Part shown: in pieces, positions 35,608 to 43,611 of the stretch
Numbering within the stretch: the stretch's first letter is position 1
Layout: every line of letters starts with the position of its first letter
Assembly: GCA_031276865.1 (NCBI GenBank)
Contig: JAISMF010000093.1
Coordinates: 1 to 64,000 of the forward strand
Direction: 5' to 3'
DNA: 64,000 nucleotides
From: Deltaproteobacteria bacterium
GTDB lineage: Bacteria; Desulfobacterota; Desulfarculia; Adiutricales; Adiutricaceae
Position numbers and translations under genes: made by a program
The notes under the pieces: model-generated
The model's input: the letters and a program-made list of their open reading frames with translations, nothing else
The model's database searches: none
Told to the model about the DNA's origin: nothing

Positions 35608-36048
35608 GTGATAAGAGACTTCAACAGCAACCTGTTTTCCGGCCAGTTCGGAATAATGGAGGGGACCCTGGGGCTTAGGCTGGCCCGCCACGACTTCACC
35701 TCCACCAACCTGGCCAACAAGGACGTTCCCGGTTTCAGGGCCCGGCACCTCAACTTCGAAAAGGTCCTGGCCCAGAACCTTCCTGGAAACGCGATGGAGC
35801 TGGACGTGCGCCAGACCAACCTGCGCCACATACCGTCCAGGGACACCTTTTCAGCCTTCCGCCGGGCCGCCCAGGCCGTGAAAAAGTCTCCCTACGGCTA
35901 CGACGAATACGACGACGACAAGCTGGACATCGACAAGGAGATGACCCTCCTCACCAAAAACCAGCTCATTTACAACACCACGGTGCAGATGCTCGCCAAA
36001 GAATTCGACAATCTTAAATACGCCATCGGCGAAGGCGGATCGAGGTAA
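35608..36048 (+). CDS. flgB: Flagellar basal-body rod protein FlgB
   Basis: Proximal rod protein. It has LARHDFTSTNLANKDVPGFRARHLNFEKVL at the N-terminus and a C-terminal rod motif (NQLIYNTTVQMLAKEFDNLKYAI). The GTG at 35608 has AAGGAG 7 bases upstream. The ORF-track start at 35455 would overlap the promoter and is rejected. It has 146 residues. flgC follows after 3 bases. Confidence 0.95.
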   Translation: MIRDFNSNLFSGQFGIMEGTLGLRLARHDFTSTNLANKDVPGFRARHLNFEKVLAQNLPGNAMELDVRQTNLRHIPSRDTFSAFRRAAQAVKKSPYGYDEYDDDKLDIDKEMTLLTKNQLIYNTTVQMLAKEFDNLKYAIGEGGSR

Positions 36049-36051
36049 CAG

Positions 36052-36486
36052 ATGGATTTTCTCAACTCAATGGACATAAGCCAGTCCGGACTTACCAGCC
36101 AGCGTCAGCGCATGAACCTGGTGGCCATGAACTTGAGCCACATGAACACGACCAGGACCCCCGACGGCGGACCCTACCGGCGCAAGGTGCCCATCTTCGA
36201 GACCGCCCCCTATTTCAGCGGACCCATGGGACAGCGGCCCCGTCTGGACGGCCAGCTGAAAGACGTGCAGGTGCGGGAGATCATGGAGGATAGGCGGGAC
36301 TTCAAACTCATCTTCGATCCCTCGCATCCCGAGGCCGACGAGTTCGGCTACGCCCTGGCCCCCAATATAAACGTGGTCCAGGAGATGGTGGACATGATAT
36401 CCTCCAAGGGATCCTACGAGGCCAACATCACGGCGGCCACCGCCGCCCAGAACATGGCCCTTAAATCTCTTGATCTTCTGAGATAA
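36052..36486 (+). CDS. flgC: Flagellar basal-body rod protein FlgC
   Basis: Proximal rod protein, 144 residues. The N-terminus has SMDISQSGLTSQRQRMNLVAMNLSHMNT and the C-terminus EMVDMISSKGSYEANITAATAAQNMALKSLDLLR, both typical. A 10-base-loop hairpin (GGGCTTTT / AAAAGCCC, 36494-36519) starts 8 bases after the stop. Confidence 0.96.
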   Translation: MDFLNSMDISQSGLTSQRQRMNLVAMNLSHMNTTRTPDGGPYRRKVPIFETAPYFSGPMGQRPRLDGQLKDVQVREIMEDRRDFKLIFDPSHPEADEFGYALAPNINVVQEMVDMISSKGSYEANITAATAAQNMALKSLDLLR

Positions 36487-36829
36487 GGCTCAAGGGCTTT
36501 TCGAGGCTGTCAAAAGCCCCCTCGTGAAGGCGCCGGAAATCTCCCCGCCCCCCCCTTGGCGCGCCCTCCGGAAACGGGGACCCCCGGATGATTTGAAGCC
36601 CATCCGGAACCGTTTTCCAAAAACGAATCCGGAAACGAGGCGTCCTTCCGTCAAACGCTTGGGCCGTCCGCCTAAACGTTTCCGGAACGCGGACGATCGC
36701 TTTTTACGAAAGTCGAGCGATCGTTAAAAGAGCGTCGGGCGGCGCCCGCCGGAGGCGGCTTCGGGAAAAAAAGGAAAGCCGGAAAAACCCCCGCGGTCTA
36801 AGAAACGGCTTCAGGAAAGGAAAGAAATA
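36487..36829. other. Spacer between flgC and fliE with hairpins
   Basis: The 343 bases contain the hairpin after flgC (36494-36519) and another inverted repeat ACGATCGC / GCGATCGT near 36693-36724. These genes are usually packed tightly, so the gap suggests separate control or differential expression of fliE. No gene is seen. Confidence 0.5.
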
Positions 36830-37123
36830 ATGTTAGGACCCGTCAAAACCTTCGGCGCCCCCCTCACGCTCGCCATGCCCGCCAAGTGCAACGTCGACAC
36901 GCGGCCGGGATTCGCGGAGCACCTGAAGGCGACCTTCGCCAAAACCAACGACATGCAGTTCCAGGCCAAAAGCGCCATGGAGGAGCTATCCACCGGCCGC
37001 AGCGGAAACATCCACGAGACCCTCATCTCCATGAGCAAGGCGGAGACCTCGTTTAAGATGCTCATGCAGGTGAGAAACAAGGTTTTGAACGCCTACCAGG
37101 AGATCCAGCGGATGCAGATGTAA
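36830..37123 (+). CDS. fliE: Flagellar hook-basal body protein FliE
   Basis: Links the MS ring to the rod. The 97 residues have the conserved C-terminal half (NIHETLISMSKAETSFKMLMQVRNKVLNAYQEIQRMQM, quoted in part). AAGGAA is about 8 bases upstream. It is the last flagellar gene here; fliF and the rest are not in the window. Confidence 0.95.
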   Translation: MLGPVKTFGAPLTLAMPAKCNVDTRPGFAEHLKATFAKTNDMQFQAKSAMEELSTGRSGNIHETLISMSKAETSFKMLMQVRNKVLNAYQEIQRMQM

Positions 37124-37190
37124 AAAAAACCCCGAAGCCGCCCCTCCCTCCGGTTGCGGAAAACCGAAGGGAGGGGCGGCTTCGGGGTTT
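37121..37190 (-). terminator. Large terminator between fliE and dtd
   Basis: A 22-bp perfect outer stem (AACCCCGAAGCCGCCCCTCC... with its complement at 37168-37189) encloses CGGTT/AACCG. On the minus strand it is followed by eight T, making a strong terminator for dtd. On the plus strand only three T follow. Confidence 0.85.
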
Positions 37191-37230
37191 GAGGTCCCGA
37201 AGGATTCGGGGGACGGGGCGTCTTCGGCGG

Positions 37231-37677
37231 TCAGCCGGGAGGGTCCTCCAGCATCAGGGTCAAGGGACCGTCGTTTACGAGCCGCACCGCCATGGCGGCG
37301 CGGAAGCGCCCCTTTTCCACCCGGGGGATGAACTTTTCCGCGCTTTTCACGAAGCGGAGGTAGAGCGCCTCGGCCGTTTCCGGATCCGCCGCCTCCGTGA
37401 AACTGGGCCTCCTCCCGTGGCGGGCGTCGCAAACGAGCGTGAACTGGCTCACGACCAAAAGGCCTCCGGACACGTCCATAAGGGAGAGGTTGAGTTTCCC
37501 GCCTTGGTCTTCGAAGATCCTCAGACGCGCGATCTTTTCGGCCAGGTAGTCCGCGTTATTTTCCGCGTCCCCCTTTTTGACGCCCAGAAAAACCAGAATC
37601 CCCCGTTCAATGGAGGCCACCTTTTCCCCGTCCGTCACAACCTCCGCCTCCCTCACCCTCTGTATCAAAGCCCTCAT
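37231..37677 (-). CDS. dtd: D-aminoacyl-tRNA deacylase
   Basis: Removes D-amino acids mischarged on tRNA. The 148 residues include the signature SQFTL and the C-terminal NDGPLTLMLE, where most have NDGPVT. It overlaps the end of rfbC by 4 bases and so is translated from the same mRNA. Confidence 0.96.
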   Translation of the reverse strand: MRALIQRVREAEVVTDGEKVASIERGILVFLGVKKGDAENNADYLAEKIARLRIFEDQGGKLNLSLMDVSGGLLVVSQFTLVCDARHGRRPSFTEAADPETAEALYLRFVKSAEKFIPRVEKGRFRAAMAVRLVNDGPLTLMLEDPPG

Positions 37678-38321
37678 GAAGACCTCCCCGTTTTAAAAAC
37701 CCCGGACTCTTCGCGGGCGAGCCAGTTTTCGAGGCTCTCGGCCGTCCGGTCCTTTTCGGAGAGGACGGCGCCGCCTAAGACCAGGCGGTCGAACTCGGCT
37801 TTCAAAGGGGATCCTTCCGCGAGCGAGAAGTCTATGTCCGCGGCTAGAGGCGAAATTCCGGACTCCCCCTGGGGATTGTAAGAGGCGGTGCAGAAATACT
37901 CTATGGAGGCTTCGGCCGGATAGAAGTTGCCGTGGGCGAAGCCCGGGGGTATCCAGATCCACTCCCCGAAATCGCCCTCCGGATCGAAGGGCATGTCGTA
38001 GAGGATGGCTTTCCCCAGGGTGGGGGAGCCGGGTCTAACGTCCAGCATGATGTCCACCATGCGTCCGTACACGGTGCGCACGAGTTTTCCCATGACGGGG
38101 TTCCACTGGAAATGCAGACCGCGGATCACCCCTTTTCGGGAGCGGCTCTCGTTGGCCTGAAAAAATCCCGGGAAAGGAAAACCCAGCTCCTCTTGAAAGA
38201 GCCTCTTAAAGTCCTCTTCCCGAAAATGTTCGGCGAAGTAGCCTCTGTGATCCCTGTAGCGCTGGTATCTCACGACTTTGCAGTCGGGTATCGCCAAAGG
38301 CTTTACGGAAATGATCTTCAT
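37674..38321 (-). CDS. rfbC: dTDP-4-dehydrorhamnose 3,5-epimerase family protein
   Basis: Cupin-fold epimerase of dTDP-rhamnose or related sugar synthesis. YFAEHFREEDFK, SRKGVIRGLHFQ with the catalytic His, IMLDVRPGSPTLGKAI and IPPGFAHGNF are present. It has 215 residues, slightly long, with a 30-residue tail. rfbA, rfbB and rfbD are not nearby. Pairing with dtd is unusual. Confidence 0.9.
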   Translation of the reverse strand: MKIISVKPLAIPDCKVVRYQRYRDHRGYFAEHFREEDFKRLFQEELGFPFPGFFQANESRSRKGVIRGLHFQWNPVMGKLVRTVYGRMVDIMLDVRPGSPTLGKAILYDMPFDPEGDFGEWIWIPPGFAHGNFYPAEASIEYFCTASYNPQGESGISPLAADIDFSLAEGSPLKAEFDRLVLGGAVLSEKDRTAESLENWLAREESGVFKTGRSS

Positions 38322-39200
38322 AGGACGGACCCGGAACCGTTAAAAACATCTGCTCGTGAATAATCAAAGGGCTTTTCCGCCGGAAAAGCCCGGAAACGCC
38401 GAATATGCCGAATTGTAGTGGAAAGACCCCAGGTAGGCAAGCGGAAAAACCCAGCGTCCCCTTCCGGAAACGGCTTTCCGTTCATCGCCAAAAGGCCCGC
38501 CCGAAGGCCGTCGGGTTTTCCGGAAGGCCGTCTAAAAAATATTCCATCCCCCGAAACGGAAGCTCCGCCCTATTTCCGGGCCGCCCTCTCTCTTAAAAAA
38601 ACCTAAAACGCGCCAAAAAAACTAAAACGATTCCCCCGCGGAAAGCGTCGGCCTCGACCCCGCTTTCGCCTCCCTTTTTCGCTTCGGCTCCGCCGCCTCC
38701 CGGCCCTTGTCTTCCCCCCGCCTCCCTTCCCTCTCTTTCCCCTTTCTTCCGCTTCTCCGTCTCCGTCTCCATAACCATCGTCTTCCATCGACCCTCCTCG
38801 CTTCCTCCTCGTTTCCGCCTCGCCTCCTTCCCGCCTCCTTACTCTGGCCTCGTTATTTCTTCGCTCTCATTTTTCCTCTTTTTCTCCTTCCGTTTTAACG
38901 AACTTTTCTCCGTCTCCCCAAAAAGGCCCCGGAGCGCCTTTTAGGCGCCTTTCCGCCTCTCTTGTCCCGGAGCCGCCCCGGACGCGGTCTTTCAAAGGTG
39001 ACAAATAACACGTCACGAACCCGGGCTCGGGTTCGAACGCGGGAAAAAAAAGGTATCTCTTTTCCCGCGGGATGGACTTTTTTTCCCTACGGACCCGTAT
39101 ATATTGGCTTTTCGATGGTAATTCCGAATTTGGCACAAAAGGTGCTTTCAGGTTCGCTAGGGAAGAACGGTTCACACGCGCCGTATTCATGGAGGAAACA
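38322..39200. other. Intergenic region with a polypyrimidine tract
   Basis: It contains a perfect 10-bp hairpin GGGCTTTTCC / GGAAAAGCCC (38369-38391). From about 38640 to 38890 the plus strand is almost entirely C and T. The region ends at the sigma-54 promoter of the next gene. No gene is supported. Confidence 0.55.
39131..39149 (+). promoter_or_regulatory. Sigma-54-like promoter of the diguanylate cyclase gene
   Basis: TGGCACAAAAGGTGCTTTC has a perfect -24 block and a -12 block with GTGC for TTGC. It is about 60 bases before the ATG at 39201 and lies inside the longer ORF-track frame, which argues against that start. Confidence 0.65.
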
Positions 39201-40538
39201 ATGAGAACATCGACGATACTGGTCCTGGACGCCTGGCGAGACAACGCGCCCAAGATAGCCCAGGCCGCGAGGCCCTTTTCCGCGAGGATAATGTGGGCGG
39301 AGAACTATAACGAGGCCAAGAGGCTCATAGCCGAGGCCAGGCCCCAGGTCATTCTCGCGGCGGACGATCTCCCCGGCCTCTCCCGGCCCGAGGAGCTGGT
39401 GGATCTGGTCAACACCTACCGCCTTCCGGCGCAGATCGTGGTCCTGACCAGGAACCCCGACTTCGAAAGGGGCATGCGGATGGTCCTTCACGGCGTCTTC
39501 ATGGTCCTCGAGACGCCCTTTCCGATGGAGAAGCTGCGCGTGGTGTTGAAGAAGATTCTGGACAGCTACGACATCTTCCACAGCATCACCGCGAAGAGCC
39601 CCCTGGACATCGAAAAGGAGCTGGCCATTTACAAGTGCCTGGCCTCCCACGAGGACATCCCGTATCTGGTGGAGACCATCCGCCAGGCCGCCTCCCATCT
39701 CTGCGAGGGGGCGAAAATCGAGGTGGAGCTGGCGCCCGGGCTCTCCGGAGCCGGAGAACGGCCGGCGGCCCAGGATGAGCCCATCATCAGTTTCGAGAGC
39801 CTCAAGCGTCCCGATCCCGGGGTGGAGACCCACAAGTTCTCCTGGAAGGGGGAATCCTTGGGCTCCCTCAACATCACCTTTCCCGATGGGCGCTCCGAAA
39901 CGCCCCCCCTGGATCAGGACACCTTGGACGAGCTGGTCTGGGCGGCCTCGCTGCACCTCTACCAGGCGAAAAGGTACCAAGACGCCCTGCGGCTCGCCTC
40001 CCTGGATCATCTGACCGGGCTTTTAAACCGCCGGGCCTTCTCGGAGAACCTGGCCAGGGAGTTCGCCAAGGCCGAGAGGCACAACACCCCCTTGAGCCTC
40101 CTCATGCTGGACATCGACCACTTCAAGAGCATCAACGACACCTTCGGGCACCAGGCCGGAGACGAGATCCTCAAATGGCTCGCCCGGATGATCAACCAGA
40201 ACATCCGGATGGGGGATCTGGCCTTCAGGATAGGCGGCGAGGAGTTCGCCGTGATTTTGCCCTGGGCCGACGAGGAGCAGGCTAAAATACTCGCCGAACG
40301 GCTCAAGAGCGCCCTCATGGAGGACGGAGGCGTGAAGATCCAATCGCTCACGCGCCCCACCGTCTCCCAGGGTATAGCCACCATGAAGCATTTTCTTATA
40401 AAAACGCCGGAGGATTTGATATACTGGTCCGACCAGGCGATGTACCTTTCCAAAAAGGAGGGACGCAACACCATCCGCCTGCTCACCGATCTGCGGGATA
40501 AGACCAAATTCGAGGATACCAGCTATGTCTTCCAATGA
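39201..40538 (+). CDS. Receiver-like / GGDEF diguanylate cyclase
   Basis: Makes c-di-GMP from GTP. A receiver-like domain (residues 1-125) has a degenerate acidic pocket (LVLDAWRDN) but keeps LAADDLPG, so phosphorylation is uncertain. A middle region of about 130 residues follows, then the GGDEF domain from about residue 270 (DHLTGLLNRRAF). The active-site motif is GGEEF near residue 345, preceded by RMGD five residues upstream, a product-inhibition I-site. It has 446 residues. The ATG at 39201 has GGAGG 5-6 bases upstream. It overlaps the PilZ gene by 14 bases, so the enzyme and a likely receptor are made together. Confidence 0.93.
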   Translation: MRTSTILVLDAWRDNAPKIAQAARPFSARIMWAENYNEAKRLIAEARPQVILAADDLPGLSRPEELVDLVNTYRLPAQIVVLTRNPDFERGMRMVLHGVFMVLETPFPMEKLRVVLKKILDSYDIFHSITAKSPLDIEKELAIYKCLASHEDIPYLVETIRQAASHLCEGAKIEVELAPGLSGAGERPAAQDEPIISFESLKRPDPGVETHKFSWKGESLGSLNITFPDGRSETPPLDQDTLDELVWAASLHLYQAKRYQDALRLASLDHLTGLLNRRAFSENLAREFAKAERHNTPLSLLMLDIDHFKSINDTFGHQAGDEILKWLARMINQNIRMGDLAFRIGGEEFAVILPWADEEQAKILAERLKSALMEDGGVKIQSLTRPTVSQGIATMKHFLIKTPEDLIYWSDQAMYLSKKEGRNTIRLLTDLRDKTKFEDTSYVFQ

Positions 40539-41073
40539 AGAGCGCCGCAAGGGGCTGCGGGCCATGATGCCCACCCAGATGCTGTTCAACGTCCTTGACA
40601 GCCCGGCCGACTATATCCGGGGGCAGAACTCCACCGTCAAGAGGCTGGCGGCCCTCGACGCCGAGCCCACCCCCAATCCCAAGACGGAGTCCCATATCCT
40701 CCTCTCCAGGATCGACCGCAAACTATCCTTAATCTTAAGCATCTTAGCCGAAAGCAGCACCCGCAAGACCTACATGAACCAGGCCATGGTGCAGGATATC
40801 TCGGAGTTCGGCCTCTCCTTCGGTCACTACTCGGACTTCGCCATCGGATCCTATTTGGAGATCGGCTTGGTGCTTCCCTACTCCGAGGCCCGCATGATGG
40901 ACATCGCCGGCCGGGTGGTGCGCAACCTGGGCCAGGACGAGAACACCAGCTTCGAGCGCTACATGTACGGCTTCGAATTCACCGACATCCTCGGATCCGA
41001 CCAAAACGAGATAGTCCAGTGGATCTTCACGAAACAGCGCGAAGAGATAAGAAGGCGGAGGGAGAACGTCTAA
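40525..41073 (+). CDS. PilZ-domain c-di-GMP receptor protein
   Basis: The 182-residue protein has both c-di-GMP-binding motifs: RKGLR (RxxxR) near residues 9-13 and DISEFG (D/NxSxxG) near 92-97. The roughly 75-residue gap between them is far longer than usual and contains a helical segment (LLSRIDRKLSLILSILAES), reminiscent of helix insertions in tetrameric PilZ proteins. The barrel continues to residue 165. It is translationally coupled to the diguanylate cyclase. Partner is unknown. Confidence 0.85.
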   Translation: MSSNEERRKGLRAMMPTQMLFNVLDSPADYIRGQNSTVKRLAALDAEPTPNPKTESHILLSRIDRKLSLILSILAESSTRKTYMNQAMVQDISEFGLSFGHYSDFAIGSYLEIGLVLPYSEARMMDIAGRVVRNLGQDENTSFERYMYGFEFTDILGSDQNEIVQWIFTKQREEIRRRRENV

Positions 41074-42035
41074 ACCATCGCCAGGGCATTTCCCAAGGCT
41101 TCTTTTAATTCCCTTGTCTGTTTAGATAATTTAACCATATTTAAATGTTTAAAAGTCATAATATTTCCGTTTGAAAATTTTTCGCTAAAAAGAGAACGAA
41201 ATACGGCCAAATATACGACTCGTATTATAAAAAACTTCCGCCCCCCGGCCTGAAAGATCGGCCCCGGTTTCGCGGGCCGGCCCATCCCCGGGGCAGCTGA
41301 AAAAAACTCTCCGCCGCGGGCGGAAGCCGTTAAAAAAAACCTGAAACTTTTTCAAGAGCGGAAGCCCCCGCTCTTTTTTTTCAGCCCCGCCCCCCCGAAA
41401 GACGACGGGCGGAGGGACGGAAAAAAAAGGCGCCGGCCGCGGAAATTTTTCCTTTTTTTCACGAAATCCCGTTCTTTTTCATCCGGCGCGTTTTTTTCAC
41501 CACCCCCAAATCCTTCCGGACGATCCCGCGCCGGCCAAGGAAGGCGTCCACGCGCGCGGGCTTCGAAACGGCCCGCCGGGGCGAGGGACGCGTATAGCGG
41601 GGCCTTTCTTGGTCCATGAAAGGCCACGACCGCGTCTTTCCGCCAAATGACGGCCCGCCGCCGCCTTGGGCCGCGCCCGCCGCCTTAAACAATAGTTTCA
41701 CGACGGACGGATAGTCCCCAAAGCCGCGGTCCGGATCAAGACGAAAAGGCCGTTTCGGACGGCGAATCGTTTCCGGTTCCGCCCGGCGCCCCGGGGAAGG
41801 CCCGGACCCGGGACGGGGGCCTCCGGAACAAAAAAGAGTCCCTTAGGGCCCCGCCGCCGTGGACGCGCGCCTTCCCCGGATTTTCACCTTCGCCGCCGAC
41901 CGGACCGGAGGTTTTCCGCTCGTCCGCCCTTCAGCGCGGTTTTCCCCGCGACCCCGCCCGGAGGGACCTTCCCGGGCGGAAGATTTTCCGGAGCGGTCCG
42001 GCGCGGTCCGCGACGCTCCGTAACGGTCCGGACCT

Positions 42036-42052
42036 TGGCACGGCAATTGCTG
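42036..42052 (+). promoter_or_regulatory. Orphan sigma-54 (-24/-12) promoter
   Basis: TGGCACGGCAATTGCTG matches TGGCACG-N4-TTGCW perfectly. The nearest plus-strand gene starts 650 bases away and has its own sigma-70 promoter. The expected transcript start is near 42062. Confidence 0.85.
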
Positions 42053-42061
42053 TCATATTCG

Positions 42062-42140
42062 TCAAGGTTCCTTCCGCGGGGGCGGATATGTCCGCCCCCT
42101 GGAGGGGGTCTTCCGGGGCTTGGCCCCGGTCCTCCGCGAG
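42062..42140 (+). ncRNA. Possible structured RNA after the sigma-54 promoter
   Basis: Two stem-loops follow the predicted start: a perfect 9-bp stem GGGGGCGGA / TCCGCCCCC at 42078-42099 with loop TATG, and CCGGGGC / GCCCCGG at 42113-42129 extended by GGAGG / CCTCC. No ribosome-bound ORF follows closely. It could be a small RNA or the leader of a long pilin mRNA. The 3' end is unknown; the end given covers only the hairpins. Confidence 0.25.
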
Positions 42141-42463
42141 CCGGAGTCTTTCAGACGGAAGCCCATGTTCCACGGTCCGGCGCTTTTGGCGGAAGGGCGT
42201 CCCCGGGAGGCGGAAAGTTTCATTTTTTCCGTTTAGGATATTTTTAGTTCACCAGAACTTCTTAAAAATTTCCTCCCCGGCCCCTCTTCTCCCGGCCCCG
42301 CTTTGGGGCGTCTGAAAGAATCAGCCTTCCAGCCTCTTTCCCCTGGCAGGATTTCCGCTTTGACGGCCGTCCGGTTTTTCCGCTGAAATTACTTCAAAAT
42401 AGGCCAAATATCTTTAATTTACTTAAATTATTGAAACTTTTCGCCTAATAGAGTGGAAAAAAC

Positions 42464-42492
42464 TTGACAAACAGGCCTCCCGACATTATGAT
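42464..42492 (+). promoter_or_regulatory. Sigma-70 promoter of the minor-pilin operon
   Basis: TTGACA, 17 bases, TATGAT. Near-consensus, with an A/T-rich upstream flank. It lies about 215 bases before the zinc-ribbon gene. Confidence 0.8.
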
Positions 42493-42706
42493 TTAAGCGG
42501 AAGCTTTCCGCCCCCCGTTGGCGGAAAAAAAATTCAGGGCCGCTCCAAGTCCTTGAAAGCCGGAACTCGAAAACCGGCCTATGGGAGAAGATTCCGGAAG
42601 GAATATTCTCCAAATTCCGCCTCCGGCGCCGCGACTCCTCATTTCCGAAACGAGGAACGCCCTTCGCTCCGGAGCGGATGGAGCCCGCCAAGGGAGCCTT
42701 CTGAAT

Positions 42707-43480
42707 ATGTTGCTACACTGTCCCGGCTGCAGAACTAAATTGCGCCTCTCGGACGAGTACCAGAACAAGAAGGAAATTTGGATTAAATGTCCTAAATGCG
42801 GCGAACGCTTCAGGCCCCAGACGGAGGATCTGACCCTGCGACCGAGCGCGAAGCCCGGGGATTCCTGCCCCTTCCCCCAGAGACGGAAGGACGTGGAGGA
42901 CCTCCTGAGCCGCATGGATCTCGGCAAGCTGGATCGGGAGCGCCGGGAGGATGTCGACTTCTCCCTGGACGCGATTCCGGTCATACCGGACTCGCCGCCC
43001 AGGACGCGCGTCTACACGGCCGTGACCGTCTTCTCGGTGGCGCTGGTGCTGGTGGCCCTGGGGCTCATCTTCCACCACTCGGGCGCGGCCGAGGTTCAGC
43101 CGCCTCCGGACGGAACGCCGCCGCCCCTGGATTACGGCCAGGACATGCTTCTTTTCGACATGATGGGTCTCAGGGGGGACATCCTCCGCCTGCGCCACGT
43201 CGACAGGACCATAAACTACCGCGGCCGGGAATCAAGGATCTACAAGTACTTCGTGAGCAACCTGGCCCCGGACCTCTGCCAGGACATAACGAACCTACAC
43301 CTGTGGTCGCCTCGGACCGCGGAGGGCTTCAAAATGGTGGCCACCTGCCTGGACGCCAAAAAAGAGGCGGCGACTTTGGTGGTGAACTGGGACGTCGGGA
43401 CGGCCACCATAAAGGTCGCCGGGCGGCCCTTGGAAGTGGATCTGCCGCTGCCCCGTCCGGGCCGGGCGGGCGGCGGGTGA
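42707..43480 (+). CDS. Zinc-ribbon membrane protein heading the minor pilin operon
   Basis: The 257-residue protein starts MLLHCPGCRTKLRL and has CPGC and CPKC separated by about 22 residues, an MJ0042-type zinc ribbon. One membrane helix (VYTAVTVFSVALVLVALGLIF) is near residues 105-126. The C-terminal 110 residues are probably periplasmic with three cysteines, and are not recognised. The ATG at 42707 has GGGAG about 10 bases upstream; the ORF-track start is 42 residues too long. Position before the prepilins suggests a role in pilus assembly or its control, by inference. Confidence 0.75.
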   Translation: MLLHCPGCRTKLRLSDEYQNKKEIWIKCPKCGERFRPQTEDLTLRPSAKPGDSCPFPQRRKDVEDLLSRMDLGKLDRERREDVDFSLDAIPVIPDSPPRTRVYTAVTVFSVALVLVALGLIFHHSGAAEVQPPPDGTPPPLDYGQDMLLFDMMGLRGDILRLRHVDRTINYRGRESRIYKYFVSNLAPDLCQDITNLHLWSPRTAEGFKMVATCLDAKKEAATLVVNWDVGTATIKVAGRPLEVDLPLPRPGRAGGG

Positions 43481-43611
43481 GGCTGTTTCCAGCCGCCCGG
43501 GGGATTTCGTCACACCCCTTTCCGCCCCTTCCCGCCCGCCTTTTTTCGATGATTTTACCGGAACTTTTCATCCCTTCGGCTCCGGCGCCTCAGACAGCAA
43601 GGATTAAAACC

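Larger units (their letters stand above)
41074..42706. other. Long intergenic region with two promoters
   Basis: About 1.6 kb without a convincing gene. It holds an AT-rich patch (41095-41235) with a possible 29-codon minus-strand ORF, GC-rich DNA to 42030, an orphan sigma-54 promoter at 42036 followed by two hairpins, and a sigma-70 promoter at 42464. No known ncRNA signature was recognised. Confidence 0.5.

Noticed and set aside
39005-39035. tRNA T-arm-like GGTTCGAAC
   Set aside because: No acceptor stem, anticodon arm or CCA context could be folded around it.
42088-42315. 75-aa ORF starting in the hairpin after the orphan sigma-54 promoter
   Set aside because: Its ATG is in the loop of a 9-bp stem, with no proper ribosome site and low-complexity Ser/Arg/Pro content.
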